Below are positions 7,703 to 15,514 of a stretch of 64,000 nt of DNA, piece after piece. Both the position numbers and the translations under genes were made by a program. Below the pieces are notes generated by a model. The model searched no databases. It worked only from the letters and a program-made list of their open reading frames with translations, and was not told the origin of the DNA. This DNA is from Streptomyces smyrnaeus (lineage in GTDB: Bacteria; Actinomycetota; Actinomycetes; Streptomycetales; Streptomycetaceae). Numbering within the stretch: the first letter of the stretch is position 1; each line of letters opens with the position of its first letter. The stretch lies in NCBI RefSeq assembly GCF_017676345.1, contig NZ_JAFFZM010000022.1:1-64000 (forward strand), in the 5' to 3' direction.

Positions 7703-9106
7703 TCAGCGGGACGTGCGGACGTCCACCAGCGGCAGAAGCGTGCGCAGTTGAGCGTTCTCGCCCTCGTCGAGCACCGCGTGCTGGACGCAGGCCGGGACCA
7801 GGGTGCCGTCTTCGGGGTGGGCCATCGTGTAGTGGCAGGCGGCCAGTCGTTCCTGCGTCTCGCGCAGCACCGGCTCCTGGGCCTGTTCGCCGCGCCGCAT
7901 CATCTCCCAGGCGGGTGCGACCTGTTGGGCGTCCATGAACTGGTGCATCACGAAGGAGACCGGCCGGATGCGGAAGCGGTGCCGGGCCAGCTGCCGCAGC
8001 CCCACCCGGCGCAGCCGGCGCACGAGCCAGCGCGAGGCGTGCACGGTAGCCGTGGGATGCCGTGCGAAGACGCGCAGCACTCGGGCGGCCACCACGGGCA
8101 GCGGAGCGCCGGTCAGATTCACCTGCCCGAAGTGGCGGAAGAAGACCTCCCGCATGGTCAGGTCCCGGGCATCGTCCCCGTCCAGCGCCGGGTACCAGCG
8201 CTCGCCGACGTAGAAGCCGTAGGCGGTGCGGTTGCAGCGCACGTCGCCGTTCTCCAGCACCCTGTGGTCGAGCCTGGTGCCGGCCCCGCGTTCGATCTCG
8301 GCCCACACGGCGTCCGGGGTGGCCTGGCGGTAGTTCTCCTTCCAACGCCGCTCATCGCCCAGGAAGGCGGCCGGCTGGAAGGAGAACATGCTGTAGCCGC
8401 CCATGCGGACGCCCTCGCGGATCACGTCGGCCACCTCGTCCAGGTTGCCGGGGGTGACGGTCATGTTGTGCGCCAAGAAGTACCGCACCCCGTGCTCGCG
8501 CTTGAGCCGCGCGAACATCTCGACGAACCGCCGCCGATAGGGGTGCAGCGCCGCCTCGCTCTCCGGCCGGACGATGCCTCGGCGCCCGTACATGAACTTG
8601 TCGAAGTGCGCGGCGAACGACAGCCGCTCGATCCTGCGCCGCCCGTCCGGGCCGAGGGCCAACTGCTCCAGGTAGGAGTGGTCGAAGTCGCCGTGGGTGA
8701 AGCTCATCGGCTCCCGCCCGTGCTCCCGCATGATCCGCAGCGCCGCCGCGTGATCGTCCGGCTCCAGCAGCGACACCTCGCCGCCGATCAATTGCGCGTG
8801 CGCCACAGGTCCGCGCCGCTCGCGCAGCAGCGCCATCTGCGCGGTGACGTTCTCCAGGGTGTGCGGGCCGTCCACCCGCACCTGGTTGGCGTCCCGGGAG
8901 TGGTAGCACGGGGTGCACTTGAGGTTGCACTTGGGGAAGACGCCGTGGGTGCCCTCGCAGCCCACCGCGTGCCGCCCCAGAAGCTGCCCCGGCGTCCTGG
9001 CCGTCTCGGGAAGCTCCTCCCATCGACGTTTCAGGACCGCCGCGAACTCCGGGTCAACCGGTCGGGTCGCGCGCGCCGCAGCGCGCAGTCGGGCCACAAT
9101 GCTCAT
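7703..9106 (-). CDS. Radical SAM enzyme
   Basis: A 467-residue radical SAM protein with the cluster motif CNLKCTPC near residue 60, followed by an IGGEVSLL motif equivalent to GGEP. The long C-terminal part contains FRIRPVSFVMHQFMDAQQV and a Cys-containing end (LAACHYTM, LVPACVQHAVLDEG), a possible extra cofactor site. It would use S-adenosylmethionine to start radical chemistry. In the arsenic context the candidate step is transfer of the 5'-deoxyadenosyl group to dimethylarsenite, as ArsS does in cyanobacteria, but the sequence is not an evident ArsS. It lies 3 bp after the DUF427 gene and 2 bp before a possible start of the phosphorylase. Confidence 0.85.
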   Translation of the reverse strand: MSIVARLRAAARATRPVDPEFAAVLKRRWEELPETARTPGQLLGRHAVGCEGTHGVFPKCNLKCTPCYHSRDANQVRVDGPHTLENVTAQMALLRERRGPVAHAQLIGGEVSLLEPDDHAAALRIMREHGREPMSFTHGDFDHSYLEQLALGPDGRRRIERLSFAAHFDKFMYGRRGIVRPESEAALHPYRRRFVEMFARLKREHGVRYFLAHNMTVTPGNLDEVADVIREGVRMGGYSMFSFQPAAFLGDERRWKENYRQATPDAVWAEIERGAGTRLDHRVLENGDVRCNRTAYGFYVGERWYPALDGDDARDLTMREVFFRHFGQVNLTGAPLPVVAARVLRVFARHPTATVHASRWLVRRLRRVGLRQLARHRFRIRPVSFVMHQFMDAQQVAPAWEMMRRGEQAQEPVLRETQERLAACHYTMAHPEDGTLVPACVQHAVLDEGENAQLRTLLPLVDVRTSR

Positions 9107-9109
9107 GCC

Positions 9110-9427
9110 TCAGCCTCCGACCCGCGGCTCTGCCTGCTCGCGTGTGCCCTCGACGGTGACACCGCTGCCGAAGGCGACGTGGGTCTTGATGCGGCGCGCC
9201 AGCGGACTCGGACGGGGGTAGTACCAGGCGGCGTCCGGACGCGATTCGCCACCTACGGTGAGCGTGCAGCAGCGGGCCATGCCTTTCCAGAGGCACAGGG
9301 TCCTGGTCGGACTGTCGGCGAGATACTCACGTTTCACCGATTCGGGCGGGAAGTAGTGGTTGCCCTCCACCCGTTTGGTGCGTGGTGTCTCGGCGATGAC
9401 CACGCCGTTCCAGATCGCGCGCATCAT
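9110..9427 (-). CDS. DUF427 domain protein
   Basis: A 105-residue protein matching DUF427: MMRAIWNGVVIAETPRTKRVEGNHYF, the ESVKREYL segment, then CLWKGMARCCTLTVGG and AWYYPRPSPLARRIKTHVAF. DUF427 proteins are small beta-rich domains of unknown reaction. A conserved Trp-Lys-Gly and two cysteines are visible here. The start overlaps the MauE-like gene stop by 4 bp, and the stop is 3 bp before the radical SAM gene, so the three are co-translated. Its role in the arsenic locus is unknown. Confidence 0.85.
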   Translation of the reverse strand: MMRAIWNGVVIAETPRTKRVEGNHYFPPESVKREYLADSPTRTLCLWKGMARCCTLTVGGESRPDAAWYYPRPSPLARRIKTHVAFGSGVTVEGTREQAEPRVGG

Positions 9428-9924
9428 GACTTCTCGGCGCTCCTCTCCTCGTCTCGGCCCGGATCGGAAACCCGGTGCCCTCGGTGCGGCCTTCCCTCTG
9501 TTCGATCGCGGTCTCGACTTGCGCCCCGGCTTCGGCTTCCATGCAGCAGTACGGCGGCGTAGGCCAGCATCAGCGCGTCCTCGACGAGCACGAACCAGCG
9601 CAGCGGCTGGGCCAGGTAGGTGCCGAAGCAGCCGCAGTTGTCGATGGCCAGCCCCCGCGCATATGCCTGGGCGGCCAGCACGGTCCATGCCACGGCGACG
9701 GCGGTGAACAGCCACGCCGGGGCGGCGTTCCGCGACCGGGGCCGCGCCAGCAGCCACAGCCCACCCACCGCTTCGGCGGCGACGAGTGCCGCCGCCAGCG
9801 CGGTCGAGGCGGCGCCGCTGGTCAGCCCGTAGGTGGTGAGGATGTCCGGCATCCGGTCGAAGGAGACGAGCTGCCCCAGGGCCATCGCGCTCAACAGCGC
9901 ACCGAGAACGAGCCGGGCGATCAT
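9424..9924 (-). CDS. MauE/DoxX-like redox membrane protein
   Basis: A 166-residue membrane protein with four hydrophobic helices (from MIARLVLGALLSAMALGQLVSF to LVEDALMLAYAAVLL) and a Cys-x-Cys motif in NCGCFGTYL between helices three and four, as in MauE-type proteins of the DoxX superfamily. Such proteins support disulfide chemistry or electron transfer at the membrane. After residue 135 there is a charged Arg/Asp-rich tail with no homology evident. The start at 9924 overlaps the stop of the flavoprotein gene (4 bp). Confidence 0.8.
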   Translation of the reverse strand: MIARLVLGALLSAMALGQLVSFDRMPDILTTYGLTSGAASTALAAALVAAEAVGGLWLLARPRSRNAAPAWLFTAVAVAWTVLAAQAYARGLAIDNCGCFGTYLAQPLRWFVLVEDALMLAYAAVLLHGSRSRGASRDRDRTEGRPHRGHRVSDPGRDEERSAEKS

Positions 9925-11342
9925 CGCCGCAGCTTCCGGCGCGCACTGAGCACGGCTGATGTGATCCACCGGGTGCGGGGCGCGGCCAGGCGGGCGTAGA
10001 CCTCCTCCAGCGCGGCGTGCCAGGGACCGTCGGTCCAACTGGGGTAGGGGTGCACGGTGGCCGCGTAGCGCGAGGCAGTCCAGCCGCCCCGTACCGCGGC
10101 GGCCAGGTGCGCGATGGTCTCTCCGGCACGCGGGGCGACCACGGTGGCCCCCACGATGCGGCCACGCGGACCCAGCACGAGCGTGGTGAAGCCCTCGGTA
10201 CGGCCCTCGACCACCGCCCGGTCCACCCGGTCATGTCTCAGGGTGCGTACCCGCACCTTGCCGCCGTACTTCTCCCGCGCCTCGTCCTCGGTCGGTCCGA
10301 CGCGGGCGACTTCGGGATCGGTGTAGGTCACCGACGGCACCGCTGCGTAGTCGAGCCGGCGGCGTACCCCCAGCAGCGCGTGGGCTGCCGCTGCCGAGCC
10401 CTGCACCCCGCCCAGATGGGTGAAGGCGGACAGCCCGGTCACGTCCCCTGCCGCGTAGACACGGGGGTTGGTGGTGCGCAGCCGCTTGTCCGTACGGATG
10501 TTGCCGTGCTCGTCCACCTCCACGTGCGCTGCTTCGACGCAGAGCCCCTGGACGGTCGCACGGCGCCCGGTGACCGCCAGCAGCACGTCGTACGGCAGCT
10601 TCCCGCCGGGTCCTACCAGCGCCCCTTGCTCGGCCTTCTCCGCGGCCCAGCCGGTTCGGACCGAGACCCCTTCCGACTCCAGCCGCTCGCGCAGCAGATG
10701 GGAGGCGCGGGGCTCCTCGCGCGGCAGCAGGCGCTCCGCCGCCTCCACCACCGTCACCCGCGAGCCGAGCCGGGCGAAGGCCTGCCCCAGTTCGCAGCCG
10801 ATGGGCCCGCCGCCCAGCACCACCAGCCGCTCGGGCAGCTCCTCCAGCCCCCAGACCGTATCGCTGGTCAGCGGCTGCGACTCCGCCAGCCCCGGTACAG
10901 GAACCAGCGCCGGAGCCGACCCGGTGGCGATCAGCGCATACCGGAAGGCCAGTTCCCGACCGCCTACCCGCAGCCCGCGCGGGCCGGTGAACTCCGCAGC
11001 GCCATGGACGACCTCCACACCGAGCGGACGCAACGCCTCCACCGAGTCGTGCGGCTCGATCTCGGCGATCGCCTGCCGCACATGCCCCAAGGCCGCCGCC
11101 GAATCGGCCCGGCCGTGAGGGCGGGGATGCAAGCCGTACCGCCCGGCGCCACGCGCGGCGTGCACCTGCGCTGCCACGTGCAGCAGTGCCTTGCTGGGCA
11201 CACAGCCGGTCCACAGACAGTCTCCGCCCAGCCGCTCGCGCTCGGCCAGCAGTACCCGCGCCCCCAGCCGGCCTGCGGTGCGCGCCGCGGTCAGCCCGGC
11301 GCTGCCGCCGCCGATCACCACCAGGTCGTACGGGTCGCTCAT
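9921..11342 (-). CDS. Mercuric-reductase-like FAD disulfide oxidoreductase
   Basis: A 473-residue class I pyridine nucleotide-disulfide oxidoreductase. It has the N-terminal FAD motif VVIGGGSAGLTAARTAGRLG, the redox disulfide in GGDCLWTGCVPSK, the NAD(P)H site VVLGGGPIGCELGQAFARLG, and the second FAD motif VYAAGDVTG. The C-terminal dimer domain ends VHPYPSWTDG, lacking the usual His-x4-Glu base pair exactly, and there is no N-terminal metal-binding domain, so it is a MerA paralogue and not a proven mercuric reductase. It is the first gene of the operon. ATG 11342 is preferred because GAAGG lies at suitable spacing; GTG 11348 is too close. The 289 bp upstream separate it from divergent arsM and must hold both promoters. 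Confidence 0.88.
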   Translation of the reverse strand: MSDPYDLVVIGGGSAGLTAARTAGRLGARVLLAERERLGGDCLWTGCVPSKALLHVAAQVHAARGAGRYGLHPRPHGRADSAAALGHVRQAIAEIEPHDSVEALRPLGVEVVHGAAEFTGPRGLRVGGRELAFRYALIATGSAPALVPVPGLAESQPLTSDTVWGLEELPERLVVLGGGPIGCELGQAFARLGSRVTVVEAAERLLPREEPRASHLLRERLESEGVSVRTGWAAEKAEQGALVGPGGKLPYDVLLAVTGRRATVQGLCVEAAHVEVDEHGNIRTDKRLRTTNPRVYAAGDVTGLSAFTHLGGVQGSAAAAHALLGVRRRLDYAAVPSVTYTDPEVARVGPTEDEAREKYGGKVRVRTLRHDRVDRAVVEGRTEGFTTLVLGPRGRIVGATVVAPRAGETIAHLAAAVRGGWTASRYAATVHPYPSWTDGPWHAALEEVYARLAAPRTRWITSAVLSARRKLRR

Positions 11343-11631
11343 CGCCACGCCTTCACTTCTGGATCGTCCGCTCGCCTCACCCCGGCCAGGTCGACTCTGC
11401 TACGCGCCGGGGCTGTGGCAAGGAAACCCGCCGGGAGCCGCTGATCCTTCCCTCGGTTCCGCGTCGGGGCGAAGCCGAGAATGGAATGTCACGAAGAGCG
11501 CGGCGGGTTCCGCCGGGGCGGCAAGCGGTGGGTACGTGCGCGTCGGGCATACAAAGGGCGCGACGTGCCACCGTCCAGCCACCCGCCCCGCAACAGTCCT
11601 CACCGTATGCCCCGAGACGCAGGGAGACCTC

Positions 11632-12300
11632 ATGGCGCTCGACAATCCGGCCCCACTCTCCGATACCCGTCCCTCCGGCGGGGAAGCCGCCCCAGCACCT
11701 GATGAGGCGGACATGGCGGCCGTACGCGACTACTACGGCACCGTCCTCGCCTCGTCCTCCGATCTGAAGACCTCCGCCTGCTGTACAGCCACCGCTCCGC
11801 CCCCGCACATCGCCGCCGCGCTGAAGCAGGTGCACGAGGAGGTCACCGGCCGCTTCTACGGCTGCGGCACCCCGATCCCGCCCGCGCTCGACGGGCCCAC
11901 CGTGCTGGACCTGGGCTGCGGCACCGGCCGCGACGCCTACGTTCTGGCCCAGCTCGTCGGCGCACGCGGCCAGGTGATCGGCGTCGACATGACCGAGGAA
12001 CAGCTCGCCGTAGCGCGGCGGCACCAGGGATGGCATACCGAGGACTACGGACAGATCGCCGCCTACCGCGGCACCCTGGCCGAACACCCGCACGTCTTCG
12101 AACTGGACGACCACCACCGCTTCGAGACCGGCCGCCCGGTTCCGGTGTACGGCAACACCGCCGACATGCTCGCCGCCACGCGCTACGGGCAGCACTTCAC
12201 CGTCACGGGTGACAAGACCACCCACTTCGGGCTCTTCCCCTGTGCGCCGGGCGCGGCTGTGCCCGCCACGACTGCGGATTCGACGGCTGCCTGCTGCTGA
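11632..12300 (+). CDS. arsM: Arsenite S-adenosylmethionine methyltransferase, internally deleted
   Basis: The first 135 residues are typical ArsM: YYGTVLASSSDLKTSACCTA with the conserved cysteine pair, motif I VLDLGCGTGRDAYVLAQLVG, and VDMTEEQLAVARRHQGWHTE. At about residue 137 (position 12040) it joins directly to the C-terminal ArsM domain (DYGQIAAYRGTLAEHP, LDDHHRFETGRPVPVYGNTADML, HFGLFPC). The methyltransferase core segment, including the SNCVxNL cysteine needed for arsenic binding, is missing, roughly 110-120 residues. At 222 residues it is much shorter than the usual 340-380. The frame stays open, so it is an in-frame deletion; arsenic methylation activity is not expected. AGGGAGA precedes the start. 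Confidence 0.85.
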   Translation: MALDNPAPLSDTRPSGGEAAPAPDEADMAAVRDYYGTVLASSSDLKTSACCTATAPPPHIAAALKQVHEEVTGRFYGCGTPIPPALDGPTVLDLGCGTGRDAYVLAQLVGARGQVIGVDMTEEQLAVARRHQGWHTEDYGQIAAYRGTLAEHPHVFELDDHHRFETGRPVPVYGNTADMLAATRYGQHFTVTGDKTTHFGLFPCAPGAAVPATTADSTAACC

Positions 12301-12304
12301 CGTG

Positions 12305-13063
12305 TCAGCCTGTGCGGAAGGCCACGATCCGCCGCACCGGCACCGGCAGCTGCGCACGGGCTCGTGCTGCCGCGTGCAGCCAGCGCCGCGCTGCACGTCG
12401 GCGCCACGGCAGCAGGCACGGGAGGTACAGCGAGTCCAGGAACACCTCGGCATCCGCCGCCGAGCGCATCCGGTAGGCAAATCGGCGACGCCGGTCCTCG
12501 GCCGGCCGGAGCCCGGCGTCGTGCAGCAGCTGCGACAAGCGCGGTCCCAGCAGCGGGTCGTTGGGGTAGGTGAGGGTGCGGCCGAGGGCGGTCAGCAGTC
12601 CCGTCAGCCACAGCGCGTCGAGACCGCGCAGCGGCCCGCTGTCCGGCACCAGCGCGACCAGGCACCCGTTCGGCGCGAGCACCCGCACCGTCTCCCGCAG
12701 GACCTCGGGCAAGGGAGTGAGGATCTGCAAGCTCATGGAGCAGACCACGACCCGGAAGCTGCCCGGGACCAGTGGCAGTCTGGTGGCATCCGCACGGACC
12801 AGCGGCCCCGCTCCGCGCGCCGCGGCGAGAGCCAGCTCCTCTGCTGAGCCGTCCACACCCAGATAGCCGTGCCCGGACAGCCTGCGCGACAGCGGGCCGC
12901 TGCCGCACGCCAGGTCCAGGACCGGCCCCCGCTCGAGCTGCGGGACACCGTCCAGCAGCCAGTCATAGGGCGTACGCCCCTCATGTGTGGCCCGGCTCAG
13001 CACTGATTCGGTGATGCCGGGGGAGTGGGTGTGAAAGTCGTCGAGATATCGCTGCCAGCCCAT
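12305..13063 (-). CDS. Class I SAM-dependent methyltransferase
   Basis: A 252-residue methyltransferase with motif I VLDLACGSGPLSRRL (about residues 48-62), the acidic ribose-binding GYLGVDGSAEEL, motif II/III region VVVCSMSLQILTPLPEVLRE and VRVLAPNGCLVALVPDSG. The C-terminal part is Arg-rich. It is most similar in layout to methyltransferase-11 small-molecule enzymes; the substrate is unknown. It converges on arsM with 4 bp between stop codons, and may belong with the arsenic locus or be independent. Confidence 0.8.
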   Translation of the reverse strand: MGWQRYLDDFHTHSPGITESVLSRATHEGRTPYDWLLDGVPQLERGPVLDLACGSGPLSRRLSGHGYLGVDGSAEELALAAARGAGPLVRADATRLPLVPGSFRVVVCSMSLQILTPLPEVLRETVRVLAPNGCLVALVPDSGPLRGLDALWLTGLLTALGRTLTYPNDPLLGPRLSQLLHDAGLRPAEDRRRRFAYRMRSAADAEVFLDSLYLPCLLPWRRRAARRWLHAAARARAQLPVPVRRIVAFRTG

Positions 13064-13255
13064 CTTGCCCGTCGTTCCCTCCGGACGTGCTGTCTTGCCG
13101 GTGACGGCTGCTCAGCCTCGACTGCACGGCCCTTTTCCCAGCCCGCGCCTGTTCCGGCTGCGACGCACGGGCTACGACGAGCGCCGTCGCCAGGGCCACC
13201 AGCGGCGTCCGTGCTTCCCGGCGTCCTCGTCCGACGGTACGAGGTGTGGGGCGCG

Positions 13256-13454
13256 CTACCGGGCAAGGGCCAGCACATCGCGCGCCCGTGGGTTGACCTG
13301 CGCCTGGCCTGCGACCTCCACGGTGGGTACGGTTTCGTCCCCGCCGGTCACGGACCGTACGTACGCCGCGGCCCGCTCGTCCTCCCAGATGTTGCGCCGT
13401 TCCACGACGGGGAGCACCTGGGCATCTCTTCGCCCTGCAGAGGAAGACGGTCAC
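13256..13454 (-). pseudogene. Glutaredoxin-like protein remnant
   Basis: One minus-strand frame ending in TAG at 13256-13258 reads RRNIWEDERAAAYVRSV, TGGDETVPTVEVAGQ and NPRARDVLALAR, the C-terminal half of actinobacterial glutaredoxin/mycoredoxin-like proteins (TVPT cis-proline motif present). The expected N-terminal strand and CxxC motif are not in this frame; a possible start, VTVFLCRAKR from GTG 13454, lies in another frame with only one cysteine. The gene is therefore broken by a shift near 13425 and lacks its active-site pair. The remaining 13064-13255 and 13455-13587 show no recognisable gene. Confidence 0.5.
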
Positions 13455-13587
13455 CTCGCAGCCGCTCGACGTCGCCCGGATCCCGGCCCCGCGCCTCGCT
13501 GTCGGCCGACGGCGCCCTGCGGGCCGTCGGCCCTTCCTCGGAACGCGCAGTGCTGGGGCTCGACCATGGGCACTGCTTCGACCTCAT

Positions 13588-13604
13588 ATATCGTCTGCCG
13601 ATAT
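13588..13604. promoter_or_regulatory. 17-bp dyad operator, copy 1, upstream of APC permease
   Basis: ATATCG-N5-CGATAT is a perfect dyad here. Read on the minus strand it is ATATCGG-CAG-ACGATAT and matches the pattern ATATCGG-N3-CCGATAT found again at 15468-15484 and 16284-16300. It lies 47 bp before the permease start. The likely binder is the PadR regulator encoded at 15121-15426, by proximity and shared motif. Confidence 0.55.
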
Positions 13605-13650
13605 CGGAAGCCGTTAAGTGTGCGGCCGTGTGTCGCTGAGGAGTGTGCCC

Positions 13651-14904
13651 ATGAGCAAGCCATCGACTGGCGGCAGTGTCCCGGAGGAGTTGCGGCGGAC
13701 GCTCGGCGTGCCCGACGCCGTCACGATCGGTCTGGGCTCGATGATCGGCGCCGGGATCTTCGCCGCGCTCGCCCCGGCCGCGCACGCGGCCGGCTCCGGG
13801 CTGCTGATCGGCCTGGCCCTGGCCGCAGTGGTCGCCTACTGCAACGCCACTTCCTCCGCCCGGCTGGCCGCCCGGTATCCGGCATCGGGCGGCACGTACG
13901 TGTACGGCCGTGAGCGGCTCGGCGAGTTCTGGGGCTACCTGGCGGGCTGGGCCTTCGTGGTCGGCAAGACGGCCTCCTGCGCGGCGATGGCGCTCACCGT
14001 CGGCTCGTACGTGTGGCCGGGCCAGGCGCATGCGGTCGCGGTCGCGGCGGTGGTGGCGCTGACGGCGGTGAACTACGCCGGGGTGCAGAAGTCCGCGCTG
14101 TTGACCCGCGCCATCGTGGCCGTGGTCCTGGCGGTGCTCGCCGCAGTGGTGGTCGCCGCTCTCACCTCCACCGCGACGGATGCGGCCCGGCTGGACGTCG
14201 GCTCGGACGCGACCTTCGGCGGAGTGCTCCAGTCAGCGGGCCTGCTCTTCTTCGCCTTCGCCGGGTACGCGCGCATCGCCACGCTGGGCGAGGAGGTCCG
14301 CGACCCGGCCCGCACGATCCCGCGGGCGATCCCGATGGCGCTGGGCATCGCTCTCGTCGTCTACGCCATGGTCGCGATCTCCGTCCTGATGGTGCTGGGC
14401 CCGGACGGGCTGGCCGGGGCGGCCGCGCCGCTGTCGGACGCCGCCCGGGCCGCAGGCGCGGATCGGCTGGTCCCCGTCGTCCGCGTCGGCGCGGCTGTCG
14501 CCGCGCTGGGCTCCCTGCTCGCCCTGATCCTCGGTGTCTCCCGCACCACGCTGGCCATGGCCCGCGACCGGCACCTGCCGCACGCCCTGGCCGCCGTCCA
14601 CCCCAAATTCCAGGTGCCGCACCTCGCCGAGCTGGTCGTCGGCGCTGTTGTGGCCGTGGCCGCCGCGACCGGGGACCTGCGCGGGGCGATCGGGTTCTCC
14701 TCCTTCGGTGTCCTGGTCTACTACGCCGTCGCCAACGCCTCCGCCTGGACCCTCGCCCCCGAGGAGGGCCGCCCGGCCCGGGTCATTCCGGTCGTGGGGT
14801 TGGCGGGCTGCCTGGTGCTGGCCTTCGCGTTGCCCGTGTCGTCGGTGATCTCCGGTGCTGCGGTCCTGGCCGCGGGCGCCGCCTGGTACGGCGCGCGGAG
14901 CTGA
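13651..14904 (+). CDS. APC family amino acid permease
   Basis: A 417-residue integral membrane protein with about twelve hydrophobic segments. The N-terminus shows the APC signature TLGVPDAVTIGLGSMIGAGIF (unwound helix 1 substrate site), then YPASGGTYVYGRERLGEFWGYLAGW and, in helix 6, LFFAFAGYARIATLGEEVRDPARTIPRAI. It should import amino acids or amines by proton or sodium coupling in the cytoplasmic membrane; the substrate is not predictable. ATG 13651 has GAGGAG upstream. A candidate operator dyad lies at 13588-13604, and the DoxX-like fragment follows. Confidence 0.9.
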   Translation: MSKPSTGGSVPEELRRTLGVPDAVTIGLGSMIGAGIFAALAPAAHAAGSGLLIGLALAAVVAYCNATSSARLAARYPASGGTYVYGRERLGEFWGYLAGWAFVVGKTASCAAMALTVGSYVWPGQAHAVAVAAVVALTAVNYAGVQKSALLTRAIVAVVLAVLAAVVVAALTSTATDAARLDVGSDATFGGVLQSAGLLFFAFAGYARIATLGEEVRDPARTIPRAIPMALGIALVVYAMVAISVLMVLGPDGLAGAAAPLSDAARAAGADRLVPVVRVGAAVAALGSLLALILGVSRTTLAMARDRHLPHALAAVHPKFQVPHLAELVVGAVVAVAAATGDLRGAIGFSSFGVLVYYAVANASAWTLAPEEGRPARVIPVVGLAGCLVLAFALPVSSVISGAAVLAAGAAWYGARS

Positions 14905-14927
14905 CCATTCCTACGATCCGTCTGATC

Positions 14928-15110
14928 ATGCGATCGGGCGGCGCCCCGCTGTTCACCGGCAAGTCCGGCTGGTGGGACTTCGCCCACGCATCACGCACCG
15001 ACCTCGCCCAGCTGTGCGGCAGCCTCTTCCTGCTCCTCGTCGGCGCCTACTCCCTCGATGCCCGCCTCACCCGCCGAGCCGCCGCTTCGGGCGAGGCCGC
15101 AGGCCGCTGA
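14928..15110 (+). pseudogene. DoxX-like C-terminal fragment
   Basis: An open frame of 60 residues (MRSGGAPLFTGKSGWWDFAH, then TDLAQLCGSLFLLLVGAYSLDARLTRR) resembles the last loop and helix of DoxX-family membrane proteins, which end in a glycine-rich segment, a hydrophobic helix and GxYSLD. The first three helices are not present upstream, where the permease gene ends 24 bp before. It is likely the tail of a deleted gene, although it could be translated as a one-helix peptide. Confidence 0.45.
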
Positions 15111-15120
15111 CGCGCCGGAT

Positions 15121-15426
15121 CTACGGGGCGTCGTCGCCGAGGACCTCGCGGGCCAGCTCCTTGAGCGCCTTGCGGTCCTCGGCCAGGGCCTTCTTCCCGG
15201 CCCCGGTCGCCTTGTAGACGCGCCGGGTGCGGCCGTCGACGACGCGCTGCTCCGAGGTCAGCAGTCCGCCTGCCTCCAGCCGGTGCAGCGTCGGATACAG
15301 CGTGCCGGGGCTGATCCTGTAGCCGTGCGAGGCGAGCTCCTCGGTCATCCACGCGCCGTGGATCTCCTCCTCGGCCGCGTGATGAAGGATGTGCAGCCTC
15401 ACCGCACCCCGCTGGAACTCCCGCAC
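15121..15426 (-). CDS. PadR family transcriptional regulator
   Basis: A 101-residue PadR-type winged-helix regulator: helix 1 LHILHHAAEEEIHGAWMTEEL, recognition region SHGYRISPGTLYPTLHRLEAGGLLTSEQRVVDGRTRRVYKAT, then the C-terminal dimer helix KALKELAREVLGDD. PadR proteins repress by binding dyads and are released by phenolics, antibiotics or other ligands. A dyad of the pattern shared by three sites in this region lies 42 bp upstream of its start (15468-15484), consistent with autoregulation. It converges on the DoxX-like fragment and is divergent from the PAP2 pseudogene. Confidence 0.9.
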   Translation of the reverse strand: MREFQRGAVRLHILHHAAEEEIHGAWMTEELASHGYRISPGTLYPTLHRLEAGGLLTSEQRVVDGRTRRVYKATGAGKKALAEDRKALKELAREVLGDDAP

Positions 15427-15467
15427 CTCTATCCCGCCTCCCCGCCCACAGGGCAGTGATGAAACCG

Positions 15468-15484
15468 ATATCGGATACCGAGTC
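15468..15484. promoter_or_regulatory. 17-bp dyad operator, copy 2, between padR and PAP2 gene
   Basis: ATATCGG-ATA-CCGAGTC matches ATATCGG-N3-CCGATAT at the full left arm and four bases of the right arm; CCGATATCGG at 15465-15474 is also self-complementary. It sits in the 88 bp between the PadR start and the GTG start of the PAP2 gene, where both promoters must lie. Confidence 0.55.
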
Positions 15485-15514
15485 TACGACGGGCCCGCCG
15501 GTCACCCCCGCTCT

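Noticed and set aside
7703..9106. Naming the radical SAM protein ArsS
   Set aside because: Context fits, but the cluster motif CNLKCTPC and the length of 467 residues differ from the ArsS proteins I know, so only the superfamily is assigned.
9921..11342. Calling the flavoprotein a true mercuric reductase (merA)
   Set aside because: The redox disulfide is present, but there is no N-terminal metal-binding domain, no C-terminal vicinal cysteine pair and no mer genes nearby.
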